20,196 nucleotides of DNA, from positions 1 through 20,196 of the forward strand of contig CAZKPS010000013.1 in the NCBI GenBank assembly GCA_964554765.1, written 5' to 3'. This document shows positions 7,003 to 13,114 of this stretch, piece after piece. Both the position numbers and the translations under genes were made by a program. The DNA comes from JAQBQZ01 sp964554765 (GTDB taxonomy: Bacteria > Patescibacteriota > Minisyncoccia > Phycocordibacterales > CAIRYW01). Each line of letters opens with the position of its first letter. Position 1 is the first letter of the stretch. The notes under the pieces are model-generated. The model worked only from the letters and a program-made list of their open reading frames with translations, was not told the origin of the DNA and did no database searches.

Positions 7003-7771
7003 CCAACATAAACTTACTGGAGAAAAACTGAAAATCATCAAAGATGAATTCAAGAGTTTTCTTTTTGAGAAAATAAAATCGAAAAATGATGTCTTTGAAA
7101 AGGATTGTGTTAATTTCATCAAAAAATCTTACAAAAAACACGGGCTTACAAATGACCATAAGAAAGAATTTGCTATTGTTGCATTTGGAAAGAATACAAA
7201 CCAGGTTCATTACTTCCCTAAAAATAAAGGACTTAAATTAGTTTCCGGAACTTTAATACTCCTTGATATTTGGGCAAGACTAGACCAAAAAATGGCGCCG
7301 TATGCGGACACTACATTTATGTTTTATGTTAAATCAAAAAGCAAAACTCAAAACTCAAAATTGAAAGTTAAAAATAAAAAGTTTGAAGAATATAATAAAG
7401 TTTGGAAAGTATTAGTGAAATCAAGAGATAACGCAATCAACTACATAAAACGCGAAATCAAAGAAGGACGAGTACCTCGAGGACTTGATATTGACCGAGC
7501 AGCACACGATGTCATTGGTGAATCAGGTCTCGCAAGAGGAATCAAACACACCATAGGTCACTCACTTGGATTTGATAGTCCCCATGGCAAACTCCCTGGT
7601 ATTAACTGGAGAGAATATTCCCTTATCCTTCACAATGTCGGATATACCATAGAGCCTGGAATATACCTAGAGAATTTTGGAATGCGGACAGAATTAGATT
7701 TTTATGTGAATAAAAAAAATGAAATGATGATTACGACACCGATACAGAAGGATATTGAAGTCATTAAATAA
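6977..7771 (+). CDS. M24-family metallopeptidase (aminopeptidase P / Xaa-Pro type) with repeat-derived loop
   Basis: A 264-aa protein with the pita-bread fold motifs in order: LILLDIWAR and APYADTTFMF (two Asp ligands), HTIGHSLGFDSPHG (His ligand), TIEPGIY and RTELDF (two Glu ligands). The family removes N-terminal residues, often before proline, using two metal ions. Only the catalytic domain is present; the usual N-terminal creatinase-like domain is missing or very short. Between the second Asp strand and the next helix lies KSKSKTQNSKLKVKNKK, encoded by the same CAAAACT-type DNA repeat found in spacers (7331-7381), an apparent repeat-derived surface loop. The substitution of W for the usual G after the first Asp (D-I-W) is unusual. 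The preceding M29 gene is in the same orientation. Confidence 0.88.
   Translation: MSWTQKQINQHKLTGEKLKIIKDEFKSFLFEKIKSKNDVFEKDCVNFIKKSYKKHGLTNDHKKEFAIVAFGKNTNQVHYFPKNKGLKLVSGTLILLDIWARLDQKMAPYADTTFMFYVKSKSKTQNSKLKVKNKKFEEYNKVWKVLVKSRDNAINYIKREIKEGRVPRGLDIDRAAHDVIGESGLARGIKHTIGHSLGFDSPHGKLPGINWREYSLILHNVGYTIEPGIYLENFGMRTELDFYVNKKNEMMITTPIQKDIEVIK
7331..7381. repeat. translated A-rich heptamer repeat inside the M24 gene
   Basis: Tandem degenerate units of the AAAACTC/AAAGTTA type, in frame, encoding a Lys/Ser/Gln/Asn-rich loop. They match the spacer repeats at 6765-6840 in style and the reverse-strand tract in truB. Confidence 0.6.
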
Positions 7772-7781
7772 TAATTAGTTA

Positions 7782-7832
7782 AGTAGTAAATAATCGTGCG
7801 GCACCAAAGGTGCCGCACGATTATTTATTACT
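7782..7832. terminator. bidirectional terminator hairpin (GGCACC core)
   Basis: 24-nt arms with one G:T wobble around an AAA loop; core GTGCGGCACC/GGTGCCGCAC. It sits between the convergent M24 and metK stop codons and can serve both. Confidence 0.78.
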
Positions 7833-7852
7833 CATTATTTAATACTTACCTA

Positions 7853-8836
7853 TTACTTATCCCACTCAAATCCGTTACCAAAATGTCCGTACTTTGCAGT
7901 CTCACGGAATTGCGGATTTCGAAGTTTCAAGAATTCGATAATTGCTTTTGGTTTCAAATCATATCCTTTGATTTCTTCTTGTGCCCCATCAATATCTACT
8001 ACCGCCATAAGAGGATCTGCCACACCGATAGCGTATGCAATGTGTACATAGACTTCTTTTGCATTTCGAGCTTTCAAATAATCACATGCAATTCTTCGTG
8101 CCATATATGCAGCACTTCGATCTACCTTTGTCGCATCCTTACCAGAAAAACATCCGCCTCCTACAGGGATATTTGGTCCGTAGTTGTCTACAGCCAATTT
8201 TCGCCCTGTGAGACCTGTATCTGCTTCAAAACCTCCCATAGTCCACAATCCGTTTGGATTTTGCATCCAGACTTTTTGTAGATCTTCCCATGTGCCATCA
8301 AAGTGTGGGAGCACTTCTTCCTGCATACATTTCTCAAGTGTAACATCACTCACATCTCCTGATGTACAAAGTGATGTAAGGACTTTGACCACCTTACCAT
8401 TGTTTACTGTTACCTGACTTTTACCATCGTGTCGCCCCATAGCCTTTGCAAGTTTTCGTGCGAGCACTACTTCAAGAGGAAGCATTTCTGGTGTCTCATT
8501 GCATGCATATCCCACCATAATTCCCTGATCTCCTGCTCCATCCTGATCAACCCCATGACCAATTTCTGGACTCTGTTCTACCACATTCACATTCACTCCA
8601 ATGTTTCCTGAATTTCCACAGTCTCTGTAGACATCCTGAGCAATCTGCCGCATGTTTACATATGCCGTTGTTGTGAGCTCTCCTGTGATTGAAATAATTC
8701 CATGACCTCCCATAGTCTCAATAGCTACTCGACTATACGGATCATCCTTGAGACAAGCGTCTAATATGGCATCTGATATTTGGTCACAGATTTTGTCTGG
8801 ATGACCTACGGCTACGGCTTCTGCTGTTCTTAACAT
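7853..8836 (-). CDS. metK: S-adenosylmethionine synthetase (methionine adenosyltransferase)
   Basis: Makes SAM from methionine and ATP. Signature regions are present: GHPDKICDQISDAILD near the N-terminus, GHGVDQDGAGDQGIMVGYA (ATP/methionine site), and PVGGGCFSGKDATKVDRSAAY (phosphate-binding region). At 327 aa it is clearly shorter than the usual 380-400 aa enzyme, yet both ends look intact (start MLRTAEAVAVGHPDK, end GHFGNGFEWDK), so the shortening is internal and probably a lineage trait. GGGCFSGKD has Cys where GGGAFSGKD is usual. Expression is almost certainly controlled by the SAM-I riboswitch immediately upstream (8871-9022), giving end-product feedback. Confidence 0.97.
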   Translation of the reverse strand: MLRTAEAVAVGHPDKICDQISDAILDACLKDDPYSRVAIETMGGHGIISITGELTTTAYVNMRQIAQDVYRDCGNSGNIGVNVNVVEQSPEIGHGVDQDGAGDQGIMVGYACNETPEMLPLEVVLARKLAKAMGRHDGKSQVTVNNGKVVKVLTSLCTSGDVSDVTLEKCMQEEVLPHFDGTWEDLQKVWMQNPNGLWTMGGFEADTGLTGRKLAVDNYGPNIPVGGGCFSGKDATKVDRSAAYMARRIACDYLKARNAKEVYVHIAYAIGVADPLMAVVDIDGAQEEIKGYDLKPKAIIEFLKLRNPQFRETAKYGHFGNGFEWDK

Positions 8837-8870
8837 AAAAATTAGATAATTAATTATTAATAAATAATCA

Positions 8871-8915
8871 TATAAAAAGAGAATCTTTCCCTTAAGGAAA
8901 GATTCTCTTTTTATA
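8871..8915 (-). terminator. riboswitch expression-platform terminator of metK
   Basis: Perfect 20-nt arms (8871-8890 and 8896-8915) with a 5-nt loop; the 3' arm on the minus strand ends CTCTTTTTATA. It directly follows the SAM-I aptamer and lies 34 nt before the metK ATG, so SAM binding should favour termination. Confidence 0.85.
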
Positions 8916-8917
8916 GA

Positions 8918-9022
8918 AATATCTTTCCCTGTAAAGGGTTGGAAGCACTTTATTTACAAAAGCTTGTAAACAAGTTGCTGTGCGGATCAATGGGCCAATT
9001 CCCTCCCCGCTCTCTTGATACT
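8918..9022 (-). ncRNA. SAM-I (S-box) riboswitch aptamer controlling metK
   Basis: Read on the minus strand. P1 pairs AGTATC (9022-9017) with GATATT (8923-8918). After it come the conserved AAGAG, P2 stem GCGG/CCGC enclosing GGAGGGA, GGCCC and TGA, then GCAAC. P3 is a long stem (ACTTGTTTACAA with TTGTAAATAAAGT), followed by TGCTTCC, P4 CCC/GGG and AAAGATA. Order and spacing match the SAM-I class, which binds S-adenosylmethionine and switches off downstream genes. The downstream hairpin (8871-8915) is the terminator and metK is the regulated gene, a textbook pairing of ligand and enzyme. Found by eye from the consensus; a covariance-model search would settle it. Confidence 0.93.
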
Positions 9023-9037
9023 ATTTGATTGTGATAC

Positions 9038-9043
9038 TATTAT
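9038..9043 (+). promoter_or_regulatory. -10 element of the nucleotidyltransferase operon
   Basis: TATTAT, 8 nt before the ATG at 9052. It overlaps the minus-strand -10 of the metK leader, so the two divergent promoters share bases and could exclude each other. Confidence 0.4.
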
Positions 9044-9066
9044 ACCTACATATGGATAAAACTCAA
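9039..9066 (-). promoter_or_regulatory. promoter of the metK riboswitch leader
   Basis: Minus-strand TATAAT (9044-9039) with TTGAGT (9066-9061) 16 bp upstream. Transcription would start about 10 nt before the aptamer P1. The -35 lies inside the divergent nucleotidyltransferase gene. Confidence 0.6.
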
Positions 9067-9435
9067 ACAGCAAAAAAAGTACTTGTATTTGGGACATTTG
9101 ACCGTCTTCATCCGGGACATTTTTACTTTTTAGGAGAAGCTAAGAAGCTTGGGGATTTATACATCTCTGTATCGTCTGATGAAAGTGCGAGACAGAGAAA
9201 AGGTAGAGATCCAATTCACAATGCAAGAGAAAGAGTAGAGGCACTCAAAAAACTAGACATTGCAGTAAATGTTTCTGAGGGAGACAAAACTCTTAATGAG
9301 TGGTCGGTTTTAAAAAGAGTTAATCCTGACATCATCGTACTTGGTCACGATCAGTATGGACTCAAAACAGCACTACAAGATATCCAAAGTAAATTTGGAT
9401 TTGATATTAGAGTAATGAATAAATATGAAGAATAA
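9052..9435 (+). CDS. cytidylyltransferase-like nucleotidyltransferase
   Basis: A 127-aa single-domain protein of the adenylyl/cytidylyl-transferase superfamily. The nucleotide-binding HxGH motif is in GTFDRLHPGHFYFL, near the N-terminus after the first strand (KVLVFG). Later regions SVSSDESARQRKGRDPIHNARERVEAL and PDIIVLGHDQYG match TagD/archaeal FAD synthetase-like proteins. Members transfer CMP or AMP to a phosphorylated substrate such as glycerol-3-phosphate or FMN; the substrate cannot be told here. The start at 9052 is chosen over the upstream in-frame ATG at 9025 because homology begins at MDKTQTAKKVLVFGTFD and the -10 box covers the earlier start's downstream region. It is the first gene of an operon with the HIT and DedA genes. 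Confidence 0.87.
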   Translation: MDKTQTAKKVLVFGTFDRLHPGHFYFLGEAKKLGDLYISVSSDESARQRKGRDPIHNARERVEALKKLDIAVNVSEGDKTLNEWSVLKRVNPDIIVLGHDQYGLKTALQDIQSKFGFDIRVMNKYEE

Positions 9436-9923
9436 GTCAAGAAGTAAAGCAGCAGTGTATACCCGAGAGGGTGAAAATCAAAAATCAAAAAAATGTGTTT
9501 ATTGCACATTACCTGAAATCAAAGCACGAACAATTGCAGAGAATAAACTTGCATGGGCGTTCCCTACCAATATCCCAATTGTTCCTGGACATATACTTAT
9601 TTCCCCTAAACGTTGTGTTGCAAAATTTGAAGATTTAACAAAAAAGGAGAATGAAGCTATTTTTGATCTATTAAATAAATTAAAAATCTCACTTAAAAAA
9701 ACATTCAAAGCTACGGGGTTTAATTTTGCTTGGAATGAGGGTGAACTTGCAGGTCAATCTGTCCCCCCACTTTCATCTCCATGTTTTACCGAGAAAAGAA
9801 GGTGACGCAGGTATCACTAAATACGAACCAAGGGAATTCCTCTATCGACCCGGAAGTCGTGAAGTGAGTCCAGAAAAAGAATTATCGAAAATCTCGAAAC
9901 TTATCAAGAAAAATTTAGACTAA
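9425..9923 (+). pseudogene. HIT-family protein interrupted by a +1 frameshift in a C run
   Basis: The first frame runs from ATG 9425 through a zinc-type CVYC pair and the HIT core (NKLAWAFPTNIPIVPGHILISPKR, FNFAWNEGELAGQSV). A run of six C at 9763-9768 then throws it out of frame. With five C the protein continues ...GQSVPHFHLHVLPRKEGDAG, giving the catalytic HxHxH histidine triad, and ends at TAA 9921-9923. HIT proteins hydrolyse or transfer nucleotide monophosphates. It overlaps the upstream gene by 11 nt and the downstream dedA by 1 nt (TAATG), so it was built as an operon member. The defect may be an assembly or sequencing slip in the homopolymer, or real decay. The N-terminus contains repeat-derived residues (copy B element). 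Confidence 0.85.
9446..9490. repeat. GAGA-loop hairpin element with A-rich tail (copy B, translated)
   Basis: Resembles copy A at 6789 onwards: AAAGCAG.AG.G.ATACC, GAGA loop, then GAAAAT and CAAAAAT-like units. The stem is ACCC (9461-9464) with GGGT (9469-9472). Here it lies in frame within the HIT gene. Confidence 0.6.
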
Positions 9924-10525
9924 TGAATTATCTCGACCCAAAATTTCTTATTGAAGCTCTCGGACTTTTTGGTATATTTGCCATCATCTTTGCCGAATCA
10001 GGACTTTTCTTTGGATTCTTTCTTCCTGGAGATTCTCTACTTTTTACAGCGGGATTACTTGTATCCCAAAACCTGCTCTCACTCCCTACTCTACTTGTAG
10101 GTGGAATATTATTCGCGATTCTAGGAGATAATGTAGGGTATCTTTTTGGAAAAAAGATTGGGCCAAAAATTTTTACAAAAGAAGATTCACTTTTTTGGAA
10201 CAAAGATCACATCGAAAAATCTCGAAAATTCTTTGAGAAGTACGGCCCAAAAGCTATTATTCTCGCTCGATTTATGCCTATTATTCGAACATTTACACCA
10301 ATACTCGCAGGGGTAGGTTTGATGGATTACAGGACATTCCTTCGGTATAATATTATCGGAGGTATTGCATGGGTATGTGGATTAACACTGTTTGGCTATT
10401 TCTTTGGCAAGATTATTCCTGACCCGGACAAATATCTTTTACCTGTTATAATTGCGATTGTAATAATCTCAATACTCCCGGGGTTAAAAGAACTAATTAA
10501 TAGTAAAAAAAGTAATTTATCCTAA
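9923..10525 (+). CDS. DedA-family membrane protein
   Basis: A 200-aa protein of typical DedA length. Signatures are ESGLFFGFFLPGDSLLFTAGLL near the N-terminus, GDNVGYLFGKKIG, and a later ARFMPIIRTFTPILAGVG with the conserved R and TP...G pattern, followed by re-entrant and transmembrane helices. Members include UptA-type undecaprenyl-phosphate carriers and other lipid transporters. It is a stand-alone paralogue of the DedA half of the fusion at 4178-5452. Its ATG overlaps the HIT stop codon (TAATG), so it is probably translationally coupled. It likely acts in membrane-lipid or carrier recycling; the specific lipid is unknown. Confidence 0.93.
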   Translation: MNYLDPKFLIEALGLFGIFAIIFAESGLFFGFFLPGDSLLFTAGLLVSQNLLSLPTLLVGGILFAILGDNVGYLFGKKIGPKIFTKEDSLFWNKDHIEKSRKFFEKYGPKAIILARFMPIIRTFTPILAGVGLMDYRTFLRYNIIGGIAWVCGLTLFGYFFGKIIPDPDKYLLPVIIAIVIISILPGLKELINSKKSNLS

Positions 10526-10543
10526 AAAATTTTATCTATCGTT

Positions 10544-10666
10544 ATGCAATATGCCTATATTTTGCAGAATAAGGTAGATAATGATTTATATATAGGATGT
10601 ACTAACGATATTAAGTCACGATTCATATTGCATAACAAGAAAAAAGTTGTTTTGACCCTGCACTAA
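10544..10666 (+). pseudogene. truncated GIY-YIG endonuclease-domain remnant
   Basis: A 40-aa ORF that reads MQYAYILQNKVDNDLYIGCT, then NDIKSRFILHNKKKVV, the start of small GIY-YIG (UPF0213/UvrC-like) proteins: the Y-I-L strand, LYIG in place of GIYIG, and the Arg of the first helix are present. Such proteins are usually 80-100 aa; here reading stops at TAA within a hairpin element (10656-10692), and no C-terminal half is recognisable downstream. It is below the size limit of ordinary gene calling. Probably a decayed gene, perhaps broken by the palindromic element. Confidence 0.75.
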
Positions 10667-10692
10667 ATCCGACTATAAATTTCGTGCAAGGG
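10656..10692. repeat. GCACTAAAT-type hairpin element (copy d)
   Basis: CCC.GCAC...GTGC..GGG imperfect hairpin; its left half shares GCACTAAAT with elements at 14644-14660 and, on the other strand, 14730-14743. It contains the stop codon of the GIY-YIG remnant. The rest of the spacer to mscL holds a TATACT at 10707-10712 and little else. Confidence 0.5.
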
Positions 10693-10754
10693 CAAGTAAA
10701 ATAAGATATACTGAGTACCGTCAACTTGTTTAATAGATAAACTTTACAGGATAT

Positions 10755-11063
10755 ATGAAAAATTTTATAGCAGAATTTAAAGCGTTCGCAATCAAAGGTA
10801 ATGCAATTGAGCTCGCAGTCGGTATCGTAGTCGGTACTGCATTTAACAATATCGTTAACTCACTTGTAGGAGATGTGATTATGCCAGCAATAGCGATGGT
10901 GTTTGGTCAACCAGACTTTAGTGCAATTGTGCTCGGCTCAATCAAAGTAGGTAATTTTATCAATTCTATAGTTAACTTTACTATAATTGCCCTATCGGTA
11001 TTTGTCGCTATCAACGCGATGAACAAAGTAATAAGAGTGAAGAAAGAAGAGAAGCAGGGGTAA
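10755..11063 (+). CDS. mscL: large-conductance mechanosensitive channel MscL
   Basis: A 102-aa protein (family 100-150). The N-terminal helix and TM1 are typical: FKAFAIKGNAIELAVGIVVGTAFNNIVNSLVGDVIMPAI, with the glycine-lined pore helix. TM2 follows (FTIIALSVFVAINAMNKV) and a short charged C-terminus (KKEEKQG). MscL opens under membrane tension to release solutes in hypo-osmotic shock. The periplasmic loop is short (about residues 48-72). An AGG lies 5 nt upstream, one of few possible ribosome sites here. A TATACT at 10707-10712 could be its promoter, with a leader of about 40 nt. Confidence 0.96.
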   Translation: MKNFIAEFKAFAIKGNAIELAVGIVVGTAFNNIVNSLVGDVIMPAIAMVFGQPDFSAIVLGSIKVGNFINSIVNFTIIALSVFVAINAMNKVIRVKKEEKQG

Positions 11064-11071
11064 CCAGAATC

Positions 11072-11164
11072 TTGATTATAGACTAGGATTATTGACTGGT
11101 TCAAATTCAAAATGCTCGGCACCGTAGGTGCCGAGCATTTTTTCATTCTAAAATCTATAATCAA
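11072..11164. terminator. nested bidirectional terminator between mscL and the ABC ATPase gene
   Basis: Inner hairpin 11109-11141: 15-nt arms, AATGCTCGGCACC core, GTA loop, then a T run. It is enclosed by an outer inverted repeat TTGATTATAGA (11072-11082) with TCTATAATCAA (11154-11164). It serves two convergent genes. Confidence 0.78.
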
Positions 11165-11175
11165 AATTCTATAAT

Positions 11176-11838
11176 CTACCCCACTATTCTCCCATCGTCC
11201 AAATTCACGATTCTGTCTGTCATCTTGGCATACTCTTCTTCGTGAGTAACCATAATGATAGTCTGACCTTGTTTATTTAATTCTTTGAACAAAGTCATCA
11301 CTGTCTCCGAAGATGCGTTGTCGAGATTTGCGGTCGGCTCGTCAGCAAAAAGAATCTTTGGCTTGTGAGCAATAGCTCTCGCTACAGATACTCGCTGCTG
11401 CTCACCACCAGAGAGTTGACTCGGAAGATTATTTACTCGGTGTCCGAGATTGAACTTTTTGAGGTTTTCTTCGCCGATTTTATAGGCTTCCACCTTGTCC
11501 ATACCCTGCATAAGAAGTGGTAAAGCAATATTCTCTACTGCTGTCAAATCAGGTAAAAGTGCATAATCTTGAAACACATATCCTAGGTTCTTCAGTCGAA
11601 AATTTGTTTTCTCATCTACCGAGAGATTATGCGTATCGACATCATCTATAATTATTTCTCCTGATGTAGGTTCATCGAGCAGTGACATTTGGTAGAGAAA
11701 CGTTGATTTACCAGCACCACTTCGCCCCATTATCGCAATAAACTCTCCGTCGTTTGCGACAAAATCAAGTCCCTTGAGTACTTTTGTCTCTTTTTCTCCG
11801 TCTATATATGTTTTTATTAACCCCTTTATCTTGATCAT
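11176..11838 (-). CDS. ABC transporter ATP-binding protein (LolD/MacB-type)
   Basis: A 220-aa ATPase with every motif: Walker A GRSGAGKST (about residues 38-46), Q-loop YVFQDYALLPDLTAVENIALP, signature LSGGEQQRVSVARA, Walker B KILFADEPTANLD, and H-loop VTHEEEYAK. The pattern is that of the FtsE/LolD/MacB class, which drives mechanotransmission-type permeases. It is the last gene of a three-gene minus-strand operon: adaptor, permease, ATPase, 31 nt after the permease stop. It presumably energises that permease at the cytoplasmic face. Confidence 0.95.
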   Translation of the reverse strand: MIKIKGLIKTYIDGEKETKVLKGLDFVANDGEFIAIMGRSGAGKSTFLYQMSLLDEPTSGEIIIDDVDTHNLSVDEKTNFRLKNLGYVFQDYALLPDLTAVENIALPLLMQGMDKVEAYKIGEENLKKFNLGHRVNNLPSQLSGGEQQRVSVARAIAHKPKILFADEPTANLDNASSETVMTLFKELNKQGQTIIMVTHEEEYAKMTDRIVNLDDGRIVG

Positions 11839-11869
11839 ATTATTTGTTATTCATTACTTATTATTTACT

Positions 11870-13114
11870 CTAGCGACCTAAAATAGCATCAAGCGTATTT
11901 TTTCTCACAATAAGTCTCGCAGGTATATATCCCGCAAGCAGAGTTGCAAGCATGAGTAGTCCAACACGGATCATTGTCCCAGAGAATGTGGCAACGAGTA
12001 TCCCATCAGAAAATGGGAAATTGAGTGGATGAGCATCAAAGAAAGGAACTAGAAGTCCGTACACTATAATGAGCCCAATACCTGACCCACAGAGCGCATA
12101 AAAGACAGATTGAAATATATACGATGTCTCAATAACCTTTCCATCAATACCAATCCCCTTCATTATTCCAATGTATTTTCTTCTTGTGATTGCATTAATA
12201 AATATCACAATAAATATTGTTATCGATGCGACCGCAAGTCCAATAGAACCAATGGCATTACCGAGTATTGCAAATGTCGCAACAATATCTTTGAGAAATT
12301 TTGGCTGAGCATCTTCAAAAGTCTGTAGTCTTGCGTATTTATCATATCCGAGCTTTGTGAGAACCTCTTTGACTAATTTTGGATCTGTCCCATCCTTTAA
12401 TTTTACAGCTACCTCATCCACATTTTGATCTTCTCGCCCTATGAGCGACCGAAACTGTTTATCCACCATAAAAACTTTTGCAGATACATCATCTACCTTA
12501 CTTTTTAGTATTCCTTTGACTGTTACCTCACGTGTAATACCTTTGACAGTTATTCTTATTTTAGCTCCTGGATAAATATTAGTGAGCGCAGTAAATCCAG
12601 GCGCCTCTACAGGTGTATATTTTTTTACAAAAAATGATCCAATAAGCACTTGATCATAATCATCAGGTTCGAGAAAGGAACCTTCGATTATAAACTTCGA
12701 CATATTGGTTAATCTATTTTCAGCAACAGGGTCAATACCAGCGAGATTTACACTTGTCTTCTCTTCATCAGTATCTCGTGCCTTTTGCTTGTAGTTCACC
12801 TCAGCACTACCACCTTCGACATATCGTGCAGAGTAATAATCCACTTCTGGCATCGCTCTCAATGTATCAATAATCTCATTACTTTTTTCTATGTATTCCT
12901 TTTTATCGAGTTTCGTCACAATAAAATCACTCGTATAATAATTCTTTTGGGCATCAATAGACCCCTGTATAAGACCTACGAGAATACCCGATACGACAAC
13001 CAGATTGAGAAATGTAAGTACCATAACAGAGATGATGAGCAGGGTTGTCCACTTGTTTGCGCGTCTTACCTGTCTTATTGCTAAAAACCAAGCTATTTTG
13101 ATTGTCTGGATCAT
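11870..13114 (-). CDS. MacB-like FtsX-family ABC permease
   Basis: A 414-aa protein with one N-terminal transmembrane helix (about residues 22-45, TTLLIISVMVLTFLNLVVVSG), a large extracytoplasmic MacB-type domain (about 50-270), and three C-terminal helices (about 280-308, 330-350, 370-395). The segment RRKYIGIMKGIGIDGKVIETSYIFQ is the conserved FtsX coupling loop, and the C-terminus has GYIPARLIVRKNTLDAILG. Such permeases use ATPase strokes to expel peptides, lipoproteins or drugs instead of moving substrate through a pore. Its ATG overlaps the adaptor stop (TAATG at 13116-13112), so translation is coupled. Confidence 0.93.
   Translation of the reverse strand: MIQTIKIAWFLAIRQVRRANKWTTLLIISVMVLTFLNLVVVSGILVGLIQGSIDAQKNYYTSDFIVTKLDKKEYIEKSNEIIDTLRAMPEVDYYSARYVEGGSAEVNYKQKARDTDEEKTSVNLAGIDPVAENRLTNMSKFIIEGSFLEPDDYDQVLIGSFFVKKYTPVEAPGFTALTNIYPGAKIRITVKGITREVTVKGILKSKVDDVSAKVFMVDKQFRSLIGREDQNVDEVAVKLKDGTDPKLVKEVLTKLGYDKYARLQTFEDAQPKFLKDIVATFAILGNAIGSIGLAVASITIFIVIFINAITRRKYIGIMKGIGIDGKVIETSYIFQSVFYALCGSGIGLIIVYGLLVPFFDAHPLNFPFSDGILVATFSGTMIRVGLLMLATLLAGYIPARLIVRKNTLDAILGR

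Noticed and set aside
7782..7832. Possible attachment site or insertion-sequence end
   Set aside because: No transposase, integrase or target duplication is nearby, and the position between convergent stops fits a terminator.
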